NCBI GenBank assembly: GCA_022225965.2
Contig: JAKJXP020000017.1
Location: 248,001-312,000 of the forward strand
Source of the DNA: Diatrype stigma
Lineage: Eukaryota; Ascomycota; Sordariomycetes; Xylariales; Diatrypaceae
Reading direction: 5' to 3'
Length of the DNA: 64,000 bases
A program made the position numbers and the translations under genes. Under the pieces are notes generated by a model. That model worked only from the letters and a program-made list of their open reading frames with translations, made no database searches and was not told the origin of the DNA. Shown in pieces: positions 36,201-46,145 of this stretch (position 1 is the first letter of the stretch; each line of letters begins with the position of its first letter).

Positions 36201-39200
36201 CTAGTACCTACCTACATAGGTAGTATGTCAATTGATAGTATGTACGGTAGGTACTCGATACTCACCTGAACTGCTGAGTGGGAAGGTATGTCGATCGTTT
36301 CACGAATAGACAAGCTTTCTTAGAGATTCACCATCTGACTCTGGATTGTTAGAGGAATTCCGTTTCGCGAAATCTTATATTGCACACTTTTAGCAGCAAA
36401 GTTAGGCACGACACTAGAAACAATTCTGTATAATTTCATAAATCCTGCCTGTAGTTACTGTATATGTACGTCCGTATCATTAACGACAGATTGATTGGGT
36501 GCCGCCTCTACACGATCGTATACATCCATGATGGTAGTAGAGTACCTGTCTGAGTTTCATGAGACCGTTCCTAGGGTATCCCCAGTGCCCTCACCTCTAC
36601 ACCACCTACAGCACCAGTATGGCAGGCTGCAGATATACTGTGTTATCCGTACACGCCCGGCCCACATCCTCCATCCTGCCCGCTATGTACATACATGGAC
36701 CGAAATGCTCGATCTTGCACGATCATCTAACTACTAGTCAGGGAGCTCGGATTCAACTCATCTCACAGGGTGACAGGCTGACAGGGCGGCCAGTTCAGTC
36801 AGAGTTTGGTTCATACAAAGGAATATTTAATATTTCCTCGACACGTGAAAATTAAAACATTCGCGTATTCACGAGCGTGCCACCCCATGTACACATACGA
36901 AGTGGCTATACCGATTCCTAGAGCCTCTATTTCTACTAGGCTACCCGCTGTCCTGAACCGAATCGAATCATCGATGCCTTTCAACATCCACCTATCATGA
37001 GACGACCCGACGACTTGCGACGCCCCAACTCCATGCACATGCTAATAAGAAGCCTCCCTCCTCCCCCTCCCTCCCTGTTTAGGGTATGTGGGCAGGGTAT
37101 GTGGGCAGACTCTTCCGGGCGGTGGTGGGCACTTAGTTCTTCTGATAATTAGTCTATCATGACGACATGTTCCAACCTTTCCTTGATCTTCACTCGGGCT
37201 CCATCGAACTTGCTTTTTTAATTCGACATCACCAGGGGAACACCGATGTGACAGAGCTGTGGGAGAGGGGAGTCGGTCCATGGCAGCGCGGGATGGCGCA
37301 TCCTCTTACTTTGCTGCGAATGTAAATCCTCATAGCGCCACGTCCTTTTTTTTCCGCGCTATCAATGCCTGAAGCGCTTGTTCCTTACCCGTCCGTTCGG
37401 ACCTACTGTGTAAAGGAGGTACCAACTTAACGCCAGACGCGTCAGTCCATGTTCACCAGCTCCTACACACAACGATTGTACACACAAAAAGCCAGGTACC
37501 TACTCTGCTACTGACGCACATGATATTTGGTAATTTCTGGTAGCAGTGAACTTATCTACTCGCTTGGCAATAGTTAGGGATTGACGAGCTGCATACAGCG
37601 TCAAGCATGCTCATCGAAGATTCGCCGTTCTGAGATTGGTACTATGTAATATACTTCGTACCAATACAAGGTACCAATATACTAATATTGCTGGCTGCGA
37701 CCCTAACCAAGGCACAGGGTTCGCCATCTGCTATCTGAAATTGCACTTTCTGGTGCGGTCTAGCCCGCCCCTATCCCCCATTCAACGTCCTACATAGTAC
37801 ACACTGGGGAGCGCTTGAAAAGGAGCGCTTGCTCAAACGTGCTATCGAATGTGCCAGCTACGTGCATATCTTCAAGCAGCAAACCGCCGTAATACACAAT
37901 CGGGTCACCCATCGCGCCCATCTCCACGCTTCAGCTCACAGGGCTTCAAATCACCGGCCTAGTGTAGCTCGAGAGCCGCAATCCAGCAATCCAGAGTTAC
38001 CTCCCCCGTCCAGCAAGTGCCGCTTGACGGGCTGCCCCTTGGGCTTGGCATACATCCATACACAATACAGAAATAGCGTGTCTATAGTCAGCCGTCCAAT
38101 ATCATCGCCTTGGACACGTGATAGTCATTAATATCATACAACAGCATCACTGTTGTTCGTCGGTCCTCCAAATCAAAGCAAGAAGAAATCGGCAGTGGCT
38201 TCCCTTCCGGGCATAGAAGCATTGCACATCGAAGGAAGTGGCTCAGCCTCGACGTAGCACCAGGCAGAATACGAGGGAAATGCCGCTATTGTTGCCTCCC
38301 GTGATATTTCAAGGCGATACTTAACAGGCAGCGTTATGAACTCCGTGCCGAACTGGCCGAAACCTCAGGTCCAGTGATATTCCCGGCATATGGCCCTACC
38401 TCTTACATCATGCAGATTCCAGCATCCGCGACAACAACAAACATAGCTGCAACGATAGGTTCACATCAAACCACTAGCCAAGTATACAAATGCATAGCAA
38501 ATCAAAGCCAGCAGCTGGTTACTGCAGCAGTCATCAATTCGGCACTTAACCGCCGTGTTTCCCTTCTCGCCTATGTATTATGCATGTCTACCTAGCCCCC
38601 TCCAGTCATTTCTGCGTCATTGTTTGGGCTTCAGTGAATAGCGAATACACAACTCCGATCTGAGCGACAGGTCGGGGTCTACACCACGGTCCTCGGGCGA
38701 CTGCTGCTCTATGCTCTGACTACTTATGGGCTGTGGGTGTAGTCTAGTAGATCAGCTGGAGAGGGTGCGTGCCGGCCAGAGGTCTGTTTCAGAATGTTCC
38801 AGATGTTCCATGGGGGCCAAAAGAACAGGTGGGTATGTGGTCTAGATGGTAGCCCAGCCACAGCATGAACTACCTCGTACGTACAATACAGGACTGTCAT
38901 GGAGTTATACAGATCTGTATGTTTTTGATGTTGGTAATACTACATGGCTGTCGCTGGTGATGTAAGTCTGTACTTACTAAGCCAGCAACACCGTTTACCT
39001 GACTACCTACTCACCTAGACATGTGTGTGTAGCCGCCAAAACAAGACAGGTGAGTTCCCGGCTTTCGGTTTGACTGACTGTCACTGTCACTGTCACTGTC
39101 ACTGATGAGGCTTTGTGTCTTCCTGTCGCTTCGCTTCGCGACAGATAACGTCTGTGGTTACATATGTATGTAGGTCTGTGTATGTGATAGAGTCTTGGGC

Positions 39201-40856
39201 CAGACGGCAACCCGCTTATAAAGACGCACGCACACCTCGCAGATGCCACGAGCCTCCTCGCTGCCACCTGAGATGCCAGAACGCGCATACACACATATGC
39301 CTAGGTACGCATAATACCGTCTAGAAGGGCCAAGGAAATGGAACTTGTATCTCGAAACCCATTGGTTACTTACACCTCGGTCAGTGCTTGTTCTGCAAGA
39401 AAGTTGCATACTCATACATACATATGTAGGTGACTACATATGTTGGTACTCATGTCATCATATATGTCTGGTAGCATCGTTGAAGTCTACCTAAGCTTTC
39501 TAGCTATCACATGCATGACGAAGCTGTCACACGACCTCATAGCTACTACATACTGTACCTGATTGCATACCCCAGGTAGATCCCTATGCACATACAAGCT
39601 GGGGGCGAGACCTCACACGTCGTACCGAGTAGGCTGTATGTGTAGCATTCGTTGGACGTACGTCCGCTACGATGGTGGATCCTCGAGGATATCTATACTA
39701 TCAGACTGACTAGGTAGGCTTTATATATGTGTAAAGAATGGGGGTCGGAGACCGTCAAGTGGGCATAATCTTCATCATAAGTAGCTTCCAACGTCCGTTG
39801 TAGACTAGTTCGATACACAGTCGAATAGTAATAACCGTATGCTGGGCACATCACGTATGTTCTTACATTAATCCATGAATACCACGGATTCTGTCAGCAC
39901 GGTGTAACAGTCGAGGTGACGATGCCCCTGAAAGTCTGCGTCTAAGACCCAAGTCACAATCCTCCCTGTGGTGAATACTGCGGATTATTCCTGGCTCGAC
40001 TCGACGCACTTAGCATAAGAGCGTCACTTGTGGTATTCAAGGCAATGCGTCACAAAGAGCAACGTAGGCCTTATAGGTTCCGTCTGTCTCCTCTCTTCAT
40101 CTAGGACAAGTGCCCCTATACGGCTCGAAACTCCACGGGGCCGACCCGTCACTCAACCTGCTGTTTCCACAGCACACTTGATTTTTGTTTTTCATATAGA
40201 TACTAGGTTGCTCTTTCTTAAAGGGGGTGATTTATCCTACGAGGGCCGGACGCGACTTCGACTTACGGAGCCAACGAGTATGGTTTGATGACATGTACGA
40301 CTTCGGGTTAGATCTGCGGGATATCATGTTTATTGGAGTTCAGATATAGACCCCTCTTTGTATAATAGAATAAATAGATGGTCTACGTACGCCACGTGTC
40401 CCTAGGGACCCTGGACAGCTTCGCCGTCCTAGCCCCCTATCCAATGGCGTTGAATATACCAATTAAAAAATTTCCATCGAGGACAAGGCCTCTCTCATAT
40501 ACCTATTGATGCTTATGTAGTAAGTGCGAGGGAAGAATTTGACAAGACGAATCTAAACAATGGCAAACAAGGATCCAGAAGACCAGAATATAAATAACCC
40601 TTTTCCATTACCCGTACATACCGGACGCCTAACACCCAAGAACAAACCCATTACCAGTTGACCAAAGTACAGGCAGAAACTACAGAATACAGGATGTTTC
40701 TTCTTTTGTTCTTAGACCATCCGACCAAGGCTAGCAGTATCTAGATACCTCACCCCCTACCTTGACAAACCCTCCCCCCCAACCCTCTTTACTCCACATA
40801 TGGAGAGAGAAGGGGGAGGGAGACGTATAAGGATTACCAGCCATATCGCCCCCATC
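33220..40856. other. 7.6-kb gene desert
   Basis: The longest gene-free part of the window. It begins with the ECM33 promoter (roughly 33220-34450), which has no other feature I can name. A purine-rich tract follows at 34500-34600. From 34900 the sequence is AT-richer and packed with short repeats built on TACCTA/TAGGTA, TACATA and GTACGT, for example 35030-35050, 36185-36235 and 39410-39440. A hexanucleotide repeat occurs at 39081-39104. Frames are short, overlap on all strands and show no domain. Confidence 0.6.
39081..39104 (+). repeat. hexanucleotide tandem repeat (TCACTG)4
   Basis: Four exact head-to-tail copies of TCACTG. Confidence 0.9.
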
Positions 40857-40941
40857 TCATCCCCGTCTCCCCGTCTCCGGATAGCGAATGATGTACGAAG
40901 ACTGAGGCCAGACGACGATTTGCTGTTGTGGCTGCTGCTGC

Positions 40942-40973
<32 letters not shown>

Positions 40974-41172
40974 CGGTTCTTGTTGCTGCTGCGGCTGCTG
41001 CTGCGGGCCCTGTTGTGGCTGCTGCTGGTAGACGGGGTAGGCGGGATAAATAGGATGGACGACGACGGGAACGAGCGGTAACTGTGGCGATCTAAAACAT
41101 ACCACGGGTGTTGTCCAGGCCGTCGTCTGCTGTTGTTGCGGCTGCGGCTGCGGCTGTTGCTGCGGCTGCTGT

Positions 41173-41203
<31 letters not shown>

Positions 41204-41438
41204 CCTGCTCCCGCTCCTGCTCCTGCTGGGACGCCATGTCTCTAGAAGGGTCTTGTTGCTGGTGTTGGTACTGCCACGGGTGCTGCCACTGGTCGTGGTC
41301 GTGATGCTGGCACGGTTGCTGATACCGATCCTGGTACAGATGCTGGTGCAGATCCTTGTGGTGCTGGCGGCGGTTGTAGTATAGCTTTCTGGGATGCTGC
41401 CTCTCGTTCCTGGTGTCTTTCCTTCCGAAGAGGGACAT
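40857..41438 (-). CDS. Gln/His-rich low-complexity protein (hypothetical)
   Basis: A single minus-strand frame of 193 aa. The N-terminal 60 residues (MSLFGRKDTRNERQHPRKL) are basic and rich in His, Gln and Tyr. Two glutamine tracts follow, at about 78-105 and 150-175, with interspersed Pro and Glu, around a hydrophobic centre (LPLVPVVVHPIYPAYPVY). The end IVVWPQSSYIIRYP looks non-random, which supports coding. The composition resembles prion-like or transcription-related low-complexity proteins, but no domain is recognised. The CAG/CTG runs also leave long leucine-rich frames open on the plus strand; the minus strand is preferred because its non-repeat parts look protein-like. An internal ATG at MASQQEQ would give a shorter form. 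Confidence 0.45.
40925..41215. repeat. CAG/CTG trinucleotide-rich region
   Basis: Two clusters of CTG-type triplets (about 40925-41030 and 41128-41213 on plus, CAG on minus), interrupted by TTG and CGG. They encode the glutamine tracts of the minus-strand frame. Confidence 0.85.
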
Positions 41439-42096
41439 GGCAGGCTGTGTAGTAGCTGTGTCTAGTTATACCAAGGGAGATGGGGAAAAAGAGAGAAACC
41501 TGGTTTGAAGAAACACAAGGACAAACCTATTTTTTATATGCGAGGGGGTACAATAGGCAAGCGACCCTATTGTGACTGGGTAGTAATAGCGAGTAGTCGC
41601 TTGGAGCAAACGTTGCCTATGTAGATGCCCTTGCCATAGCCATCATGGCAAATCGGGGAATTACCAGAAAGGCTGTCACGTAGCGAGGACAAAGATTGTG
41701 TGAACAGGAGGTAAAGACAGCAATGCGTGAATCAGGGGAGGCCATCACTCGAAGCTTACTCAGTCTAAGTTACTGGACCTGTTTGACACATCTTGAATAC
41801 ATCTTTCTGAAGAGCACGAGTGGAAGCTGGAGATCAGGCGCATGTATTAAGGTGATCACATAGAAGCAAAGGCAATGCGTGTCGAGTCATACGTATTCAT
41901 GCAGCAGAGTCAGAGTACGGTCCTTTGCTCAGATAGGATTCATGTTCCAACTCAAAGAAACTAGCGACGGCGCATTAACTTCATCAATTCGTAGAATGGC
42001 CTGTCAAACTAATCCCACCTATGAACTCCATATGCCGAAGACAACCGTGCATTCCATTTATGCTGAACCCTTTTTTGGTTTTGGCAGAAAGCCCCT
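41439..42096. other. intergenic region (RPL5 3' side)
   Basis: Contains the 3' untranslated region of RPL5 and the upstream region of the Gln-rich frame, which lies on the same strand. Nothing else is recognised. Confidence 0.5.
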
Positions 42097-43269
42097 TTAC
42101 TCCGCACGAAGCTCCGCAATCTTCTCCTGGATTCTCTTCTCTCTCTCCTCGCGAGTAGACTTGACAGTCCGGTACTTCTTGGACTCAGCCTTCCACTCAT
42201 CCTTGCTCTTCTTGGCAGCAGCACTCTCGGGCTTCTTGAAGGGGTCTGCGCGAATAGCAGCGTGGGCCTCAGTGTACACATCCTCAAGACCATCGGCCTC
42301 GATGTCGTCATCAATGTACTGCTGGAACTGGGACTTGTAGCGCTCCTCATCATCATCAGCCAGAGTCTCCATGTACTCGGCGACGTGGCCACCGAAGATG
42401 TACTTGCGGAGGGTCTCGGCATCGAGCTCCTTCGACTCGATATCGAAACCGGGGAATCGGTTCTCAGAGTGGGGAACGAAGATGCCACCGTCCGAGGCAC
42501 CCTTCATGACGGCGAAGACACGGGCACCGGTGGAGGTGCGGGCAAGACCAACATCAAGGAAGGCCTTGAAGGGTCGGCGCTCCTCACCATCGACCTCAGC
42601 AGCCTCGGTCAGGGTGTACTCTCCATCGGCCTCCTCGACACCAGTGAAGGACTCGTCAAGACCGAGCTTCTTGAGGACACGGCGGGCGATGAGAAGACCG
42701 GTAGCGTAGGCAGCGGCCCAGTTGGTAAGACCGTGCTCGATGCCGTAGGCCTTCAGCTCATGAGCGTAGGCAGCGGCAAAGACCTTGTCGCCGGAGATCT
42801 CAGAGGTGATGATCTGGACGATGATGTCGCGGTTGGTGAAGCGGACGACCAGTCTGTACTTAGGGGCGTTGTACTTGTTCTTGGCCTGGGTGATCAATCG
42901 CTTGCGGGCATAGTAGTCGGTCTTGCCTTCTCTTCTGCGCTTGTACTTGGTTTGGAAGCGGCTGGGAGAGAGATGGAAGTTAGCTACACCTGCGCAACGA
43001 CCGACGCCAATGTGATGGGAGTTAGAGAATTGTTACTCACCTGTAGTAAGCGCTGCTCTTGAGCATCTTATCGAACCCCTATCATAACAACCCTCGAGTC
43101 AGCAATTTGCGCTTCAGATTTCTTCTGTTTTTCCACCTCCTACTCCGAAGCATCTTGCGTTGACTCTCTGAATTCCATTCCAGATTCCAGATTCCAAATT
43201 CCAGACAAGGAAGTGCAATCCTCAGCCATTTCTGGCATTGGATCGACTGATAGGCCTTCAACTTACCAT
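42097..43269 (-). CDS. RPL5: 60S ribosomal protein L5 (uL18)
   Basis: Three minus-strand exons, 43269-43267 (the ATG alone), 43078-43041 and 42961-42097, give 301 aa, close to the usual 297-301. The spliced N-terminus is MGFDKMLKSSAYYSRFQTKYK, followed by the uL18 block GKTDYYARKRLITQAKNKYN, FTNRDIIVQI and GLTNWAAAYATGLL. The C-terminal basic helix (KSKDEWKAESKKYRTVKST) is also typical. L5 binds 5S rRNA together with L11 and is a core part of the central protuberance. The start codon is separated from the rest by a 188-nt intron, a layout known in other fungal ribosomal genes. Codon use is strongly biased, as expected for a highly expressed gene. Confidence 0.97.
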
Positions 43270-44103
43270 TTTGACGGTTTAGCTGACTGGCGGTGGTGCA
43301 GCTTAATTGTCGTGATGTTGATGTTGGTTGCAGAAGTGTGGAAGGTTTCGCACAGAGGAAAAAAGATAGTCAACGATTTTGTGTGGCCGAAAATTCGCTT
43401 GTGCGCTTGGCTTGGCCGTTGGGATTAGGATGGTGGGGTACGACTTCAAGTCGCGATTGTCACGTCGCAGCTTATCTTAGCGCTCAGACCATCTGGTTAA
43501 TGGCTATTACTAGTGCGTGGCTGCCGCAGTGCCGCCAATGGGATTTCTTATTTCTTATTACTTATGCCCACTTATAACTAATCTTTTTCAAATACATACT
43601 ATCTCTTCGTACATGCATAGGAATTCACTGCCATATCCCTTTTATTGTGCCTTCCTCCAGGACAGCTCCATGATATCTCGACTGACAGTCGTACAACAAG
43701 AGAGGAAATCAATGATTCAGAGGAGGGGGAGGGAGGAGGGGGAGGGGAGGCAAGGGGAAGGTAAATCATAGCAGAGAGGAATGTGGCATTGCACCATTCA
43801 CTTACTCACACGAAGATTCATCGTCAGGAATTGTACATATGAATATGAGAAACTCCCTTGTAAGGATGCCTTGAATTTAAACTTTGATTTAATTTCCCGC
43901 GACACTGTAGGCGATGCTGTCCCGCTCTCCTCGCTTTGGAAGATGGCGAAAAGAAAGGAGACAACTTAGGTAGTGATGGCAGATGTCCAGAGCTTGGCAC
44001 GATCTGAAAACTACTTGAAAGTGGCTCGTGCGCTCTCATTCTTGCACGAACCACATTGATCGGCTACAGTAGATATGTGGGCCCCCTAGATATGTACATA
44101 CCA
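43270..44103. other. RPL5 upstream region
   Basis: The RPL5 promoter lies here, with a purine-rich tract (GGGAGG repeats) at 43715-43760. No coding signal was found. Confidence 0.55.
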
Positions 44104-44125
44104 TAGCGGGAAAATGCGTGGGGCT

Positions 44126-44193
44126 ATAACGATTGTGAAGCTCACAACCGTTGTGTAGGGGCACAACGGTTGTGCTGGCCAACAATCGTTGTG
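44126..44193. repeat. left palindrome array (four units)
   Basis: Units start near 44125, 44143, 44162 and 44181 (spacing 18, 19, 19). Each is a version of CACAAYSRTTGTG, a 13-bp near-palindrome; 44143 and 44162 are CACAACCGTTGTG and its reverse complement. Confidence 0.85.
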
Positions 44194-44514
44194 CAATTTA
44201 GTGGGGGTATAGGCGCTGTTACCGGACTAGGTTACTTGAGTATAAAAGGCCCAATTGGAAAGTGCGGGCATAGTGATAATTGTGACTGTAATCCGTAGCG
44301 TAGTGGTGTAATCGTAAACTGTAACCTGTATGTATAAAAACCGTAAATTTAATTTGACCTTGTATGTATGTAAGGAAATCTAGAAGTAGCGGGTTCAATT
44401 CTAGGTAGGTATGGGGTTCCAATTTTTCTTTTGTACAGCGTCCGTCCGGCTAAACGTCGGGTTAGCAAATTGGACCAATAGGAGCCTTTCTTTTAGGTGC
44501 ACTAATAAACTTTC

Positions 44515-44601
44515 CACAACGATTGTGGACTGTACAATCGTTGTGCTGGGAAACAACCATTGTAATACAGCACAACGATTGTAGAGTCCACAATCGTTGT
44601 G
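44515..44601. repeat. right palindrome array (five units)
   Basis: Units start at 44515, 44533, 44552, 44571 and 44589. Read from the right end the spacing is 18, 19, 19, 18, so the outer four mirror the left array exactly. Confidence 0.85.
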
Positions 44602-44862
44602 GAGGCGCACCCATTCCCGCTACGGTAGCTACTACGGGCAGGGCACCCTGGTCGGTCCCCATCTCTACCAATATACCCGAGGCCTATCTCGGTCCATTCA
44701 CCGATCTGCTTCAACAGTGCCGAGACCATTGAGCTGACTCTTGATTTTGTTATACGCAAGGTTGGGCATCTCAGGATGATCTTGTCATGAATTGTGTGTA
44801 TGGAAGTTTGCTCCCGATGATACTTGACAAGGGCGCTTCGTAGGCTCGTACATAGGAGAAAT

Positions 44863-45789
44863 ATGACAGAACATACAGAACCCAAGGTCTTTCTCTTCGA
44901 TATAGGGGGCGTTTGTGTAAGTTTCTCATAAGACAACTTTGACCAGACCTGCACAACCCACAGCAATAGGCTCATATCCGATCAGGTCATCTCTCCGTTC
45001 CAATCCATCTTGGACTATGAGCTCGGCCTGGGCATACCACCTGGATGGATCAACTACTCCATCTCTAAAACAGCTCCGAATGGGTTCTGGCACAAGCTTG
45101 AACGAGGCGAAATCCCACTAGGCGATGGCTTCTATTCTGGCTTCAATGATGATCTCCACGATTCTGCCAGGTGGGAAGCCTTCTACAAGCTCCAACAGTC
45201 GAAGAATCCCACGTTGCCAAAGGAGCTTCCTCCCGTGCCCAACCTCGATGGGCGTTGGCTCTTCAACGATATGATGACCGCATCCAATGCCCCGGACCCT
45301 TGGATGTATCCGGCGTTGCAGAAATTGAGAGACAGTGGCAGGTATATAATAGCAGCAGTCAGCAACACGGTTATCTTCCCGCCTGGCCACGCACTGCATC
45401 GCCCGGACTTCTTCAATGATCCAATCCGCAAATTGTTCGACGTATTCGTCTCCTCGGCACATGTAGGGTTACGAAAACCTGATCCGGCCATGTACGAGTT
45501 CACCCTGAAGGAGGTAAACAACTTTGCCAGATCACACGCCAATTCAGCTCGAGGAAGGCCTTTGGGATGGGAAGACGGGGTCAAACCGGAACAGGTCGTC
45601 TTCTTGGATGATATCGGCGAGAATCTCAAGGCTGCGAAAGTGCTAGGCTTCCAGACGATTAAGGTGCCATTAGGGAAGGCATTCGAAGCCGTCGATCAAC
45701 TCGAGGCAATAACCAGGCTCCAGCTCGCAGGAACCCATCCCAGGACCCCCATAAAACCAAGGATCAAGAGCGACAAGGCCAAGATATAG
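44863..45789 (+). CDS. HAD-superfamily hydrolase, epoxide-hydrolase N-domain-like
   Basis: Exons 44863-44916 and 44986-45789 give 285 aa over a 69-nt intron, phase 0. HAD motifs in order: motif I FLFDIGGVC (nucleophile Asp13), motif II VSNTV with an HAD-type cap in between (ISKTAPNGFWHKLERGEI), motif III GLRKPDPAMY (conserved Lys), and motif IV VFLDDIGENLKAA. The relatives are the soluble epoxide hydrolase N-terminal domain and ACAD10-type phosphatases. The second aspartate of the usual DxD is Gly15 here, as in some YihX-like DxG enzymes. It is cytosolic as far as can be seen, with no targeting signal. The substrate is unknown. A small TIR element sits in its upstream region. Confidence 0.88.
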
Positions 45790-46145
45790 CTATAGTTGGA
45801 AGACCTGGACTACAACTCACATATACAAGATAATGTTCAGTTAATGAGTTGGTGCATAGGGATCATTATGTTGCGCTAACTAGTACCAATTATACATTTA
45901 ACTCCACGCTCTACCCGAAGTGTTCCAGTCTACCCATCGATTCTTGGTGCAGATGAAAACCCGCCCGGCTTCTGAATGAACCGTGCCCGTCCTAATGAAG
46001 CATTATGGAGCTACCCAAACCTCCATCAAATAATCCAGGAACCAAATTCGCTTGCTATCTTTTCGTAACCTCGTGGAAGTTGTGTTCATGCGATGTGTGC
46101 GATACACACCAGCGGAAGCCCGCAGCAGAGCTACCAGATCAGACA
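45790..46145. other. intergenic region between convergent genes
   Basis: 3' ends of the HAD hydrolase and of the MFS transporter. Nothing else is recognised. Confidence 0.5.

Larger units (their letters stand above)
44104..44622. mobile_element. TA-flanked TIR element with arrays of 13-bp palindromes (mariner-like MITE, probable)
   Basis: The ends read TAGCGGG at 44104 and CCCGCTA at 44622, so GCGGG...CCCGC is flanked by TA on both sides, as for Tc1/mariner insertions. The outer 90 bp of each end align as a gapless inverted repeat of moderate identity (about 36 of the outermost 52 positions match). Each end carries palindromes of type CACAACGATTGTG at mirror-image spacing. No transposase frame is present in the 515-bp interior. 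The interior does contain a TATA-like TATAAAAG at 44241 and weak pol III A- and B-box matches. The right end lies 240 bp upstream of the HAD hydrolase start codon. The superfamily is inferred only from the TA flanks. Confidence 0.65.

Noticed and set aside
40800..41384. Leucine-rich plus-strand frames opposite the Gln-rich gene
   Set aside because: They are the CTG readout of the CAG tracts; the flanking sequence does not look like protein.
44285..44410. Possible tRNA gene
   Set aside because: A- and B-box matches exist, but neither the D stem, T stem nor acceptor stem pairs.
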